Positions 63,844-64,000 of a DNA stretch of 64,000 nt are shown piece by piece. Below the pieces are notes generated by a model. That model saw nothing but the letters and a program-made list of their open reading frames with translations, searched no databases and was not told the origin of the DNA. This DNA comes from an uncultured Victivallis sp. (GTDB lineage: Bacteria > Verrucomicrobiota > Lentisphaeria > Victivallales > Victivallaceae). Position numbers and translations under genes: made by a program. Location of the stretch: positions 47,094 through 111,093 of the forward strand of contig NZ_CALXSK010000005.1 in NCBI RefSeq assembly GCF_944391105.1. Reading direction: 5' to 3'. The first letter of the stretch is position 1, and each line of letters opens with the position of its first letter.

Positions 63844-63899
63844 TTAAGATAGAAAAACCTAATATTATGTATTTTGCAGATTAGGTTATTCTATCTTAA
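63844..63899. repeat. Long inverted repeat upstream of the polymerase gene
   Basis: TTAAGATAGAAAAACCTAAT (63844-63863) and ATTAGGTTATTCTATCTTAA (63880-63899) match as inverted arms at 19 of 20 positions, around a 16-nt loop. It lies about 50 bp upstream of the polymerase start and could be a regulatory hairpin, a protein-binding site or part of an origin. Confidence 0.7.
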
Positions 63900-64000
63900 A
63901 TAGCAGTTTGAAATTTTATTTTTTTTCTTGAACTGAGCCGCTAGCGCGGCAGGGAAAGCGAAACGAGAATATCCAAATGAAGAAAAATCGCTGGTGATTT
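63900..64000. other. AT-rich region at window end
   Basis: A T-rich tract (63915-63928) is followed by a small GC hairpin GCCGC (63937-63941) / GCGGC (63946-63950). No gene can be supported; the sequence continues beyond the window. Confidence 0.35.

Overview
The window looks like part of the chromosome of a fermentative, GC-rich bacterium of the Lentisphaerota (Victivallis-like) type. This is an inference. It rests on a prepilin-like protein with an N-terminal FTLIELLVV segment set beside a glycoside hydrolase and a GntR/LacI hybrid regulator, long sodium:solute symporters, an oxaloacetate decarboxylase type sodium pump, a glycyl radical enzyme and a 2-oxoacid:ferredoxin oxidoreductase. No rRNA or complete tRNA gene was found. 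Many promoters have near-consensus -35 and -10 boxes spaced 16-18 bp apart, and several of them settle the choice of start codon.

Layout. 1-4.6 kb: 5' part of a LacI-type regulator, then an AraC regulator divergent from a glycyl radical enzyme and its activase. 4.6-14 kb: housekeeping genes (signal peptidase I, LepA, FolB, a flavin reductase-like protein, MutS) and a UvrA paralogue without the UvrB-binding domain. 14-23.4 kb: secreted and carbohydrate-related genes, including a sialidase-like protein, a regulator/prepilin-like/glycosidase cassette under an apparent self-regulating operator, an HI0933-type flavoprotein and a secreted protein made of two duplicated domains. 23.5-30 kb: biotin ligase plus the gamma, alpha and beta subunits of a sodium-pumping decarboxylase, downstream of an ABC-2 type permease and an exported protein. 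30-38 kb: a formyltransferase-like gene, a giant AsmA/YdbH-like protein, a DUF58 protein and a membrane transglutaminase. 38-47.7 kb: a TPR-like protein, a membrane-anchored solute-binding protein, two sugar-type ABC permeases without an ATPase, and two tandem SSS symporters. 47.8-58.6 kb, minus strand: a Gfo/Idh/MocA oxidoreductase, three small paralogous membrane proteins, a 2-oxoacid:ferredoxin oxidoreductase, MoxR, a U32 protein, a chromate transporter and an orphan DppB-like permease. 58.6-61.2 kb: QueH, a small conserved-looking protein, an EamA transporter and an exported HIU hydrolase.

At about 61.3 kb the composition changes. A 23-nt piece matching the 3' end of a tRNA gene (T-loop to CCA) is followed by three tandem 11-bp repeats, AT-rich non-coding DNA and a phage-type family A DNA polymerase, and this continues to the window end. 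I read this as one end of an integrated mobile element whose other end, probably with the intact tRNA gene, lies beyond the window.

How the genes work together. The decarboxylase operon carries its own biotin ligase and would couple decarboxylation to sodium export. The resulting sodium gradient could drive the two SSS symporters. The ferredoxin-dependent oxidoreductase and the glycyl radical enzyme fit an anaerobic, oxygen-sensitive fermentation. The most unusual items are the tRNA-end integration site, the trio of small membrane paralogues, the long exported N-terminal region on the decarboxylase beta subunit, the soluble insertion shared by the two symporters, and a symmetrical divergent promoter whose two transcripts may both be leaderless.
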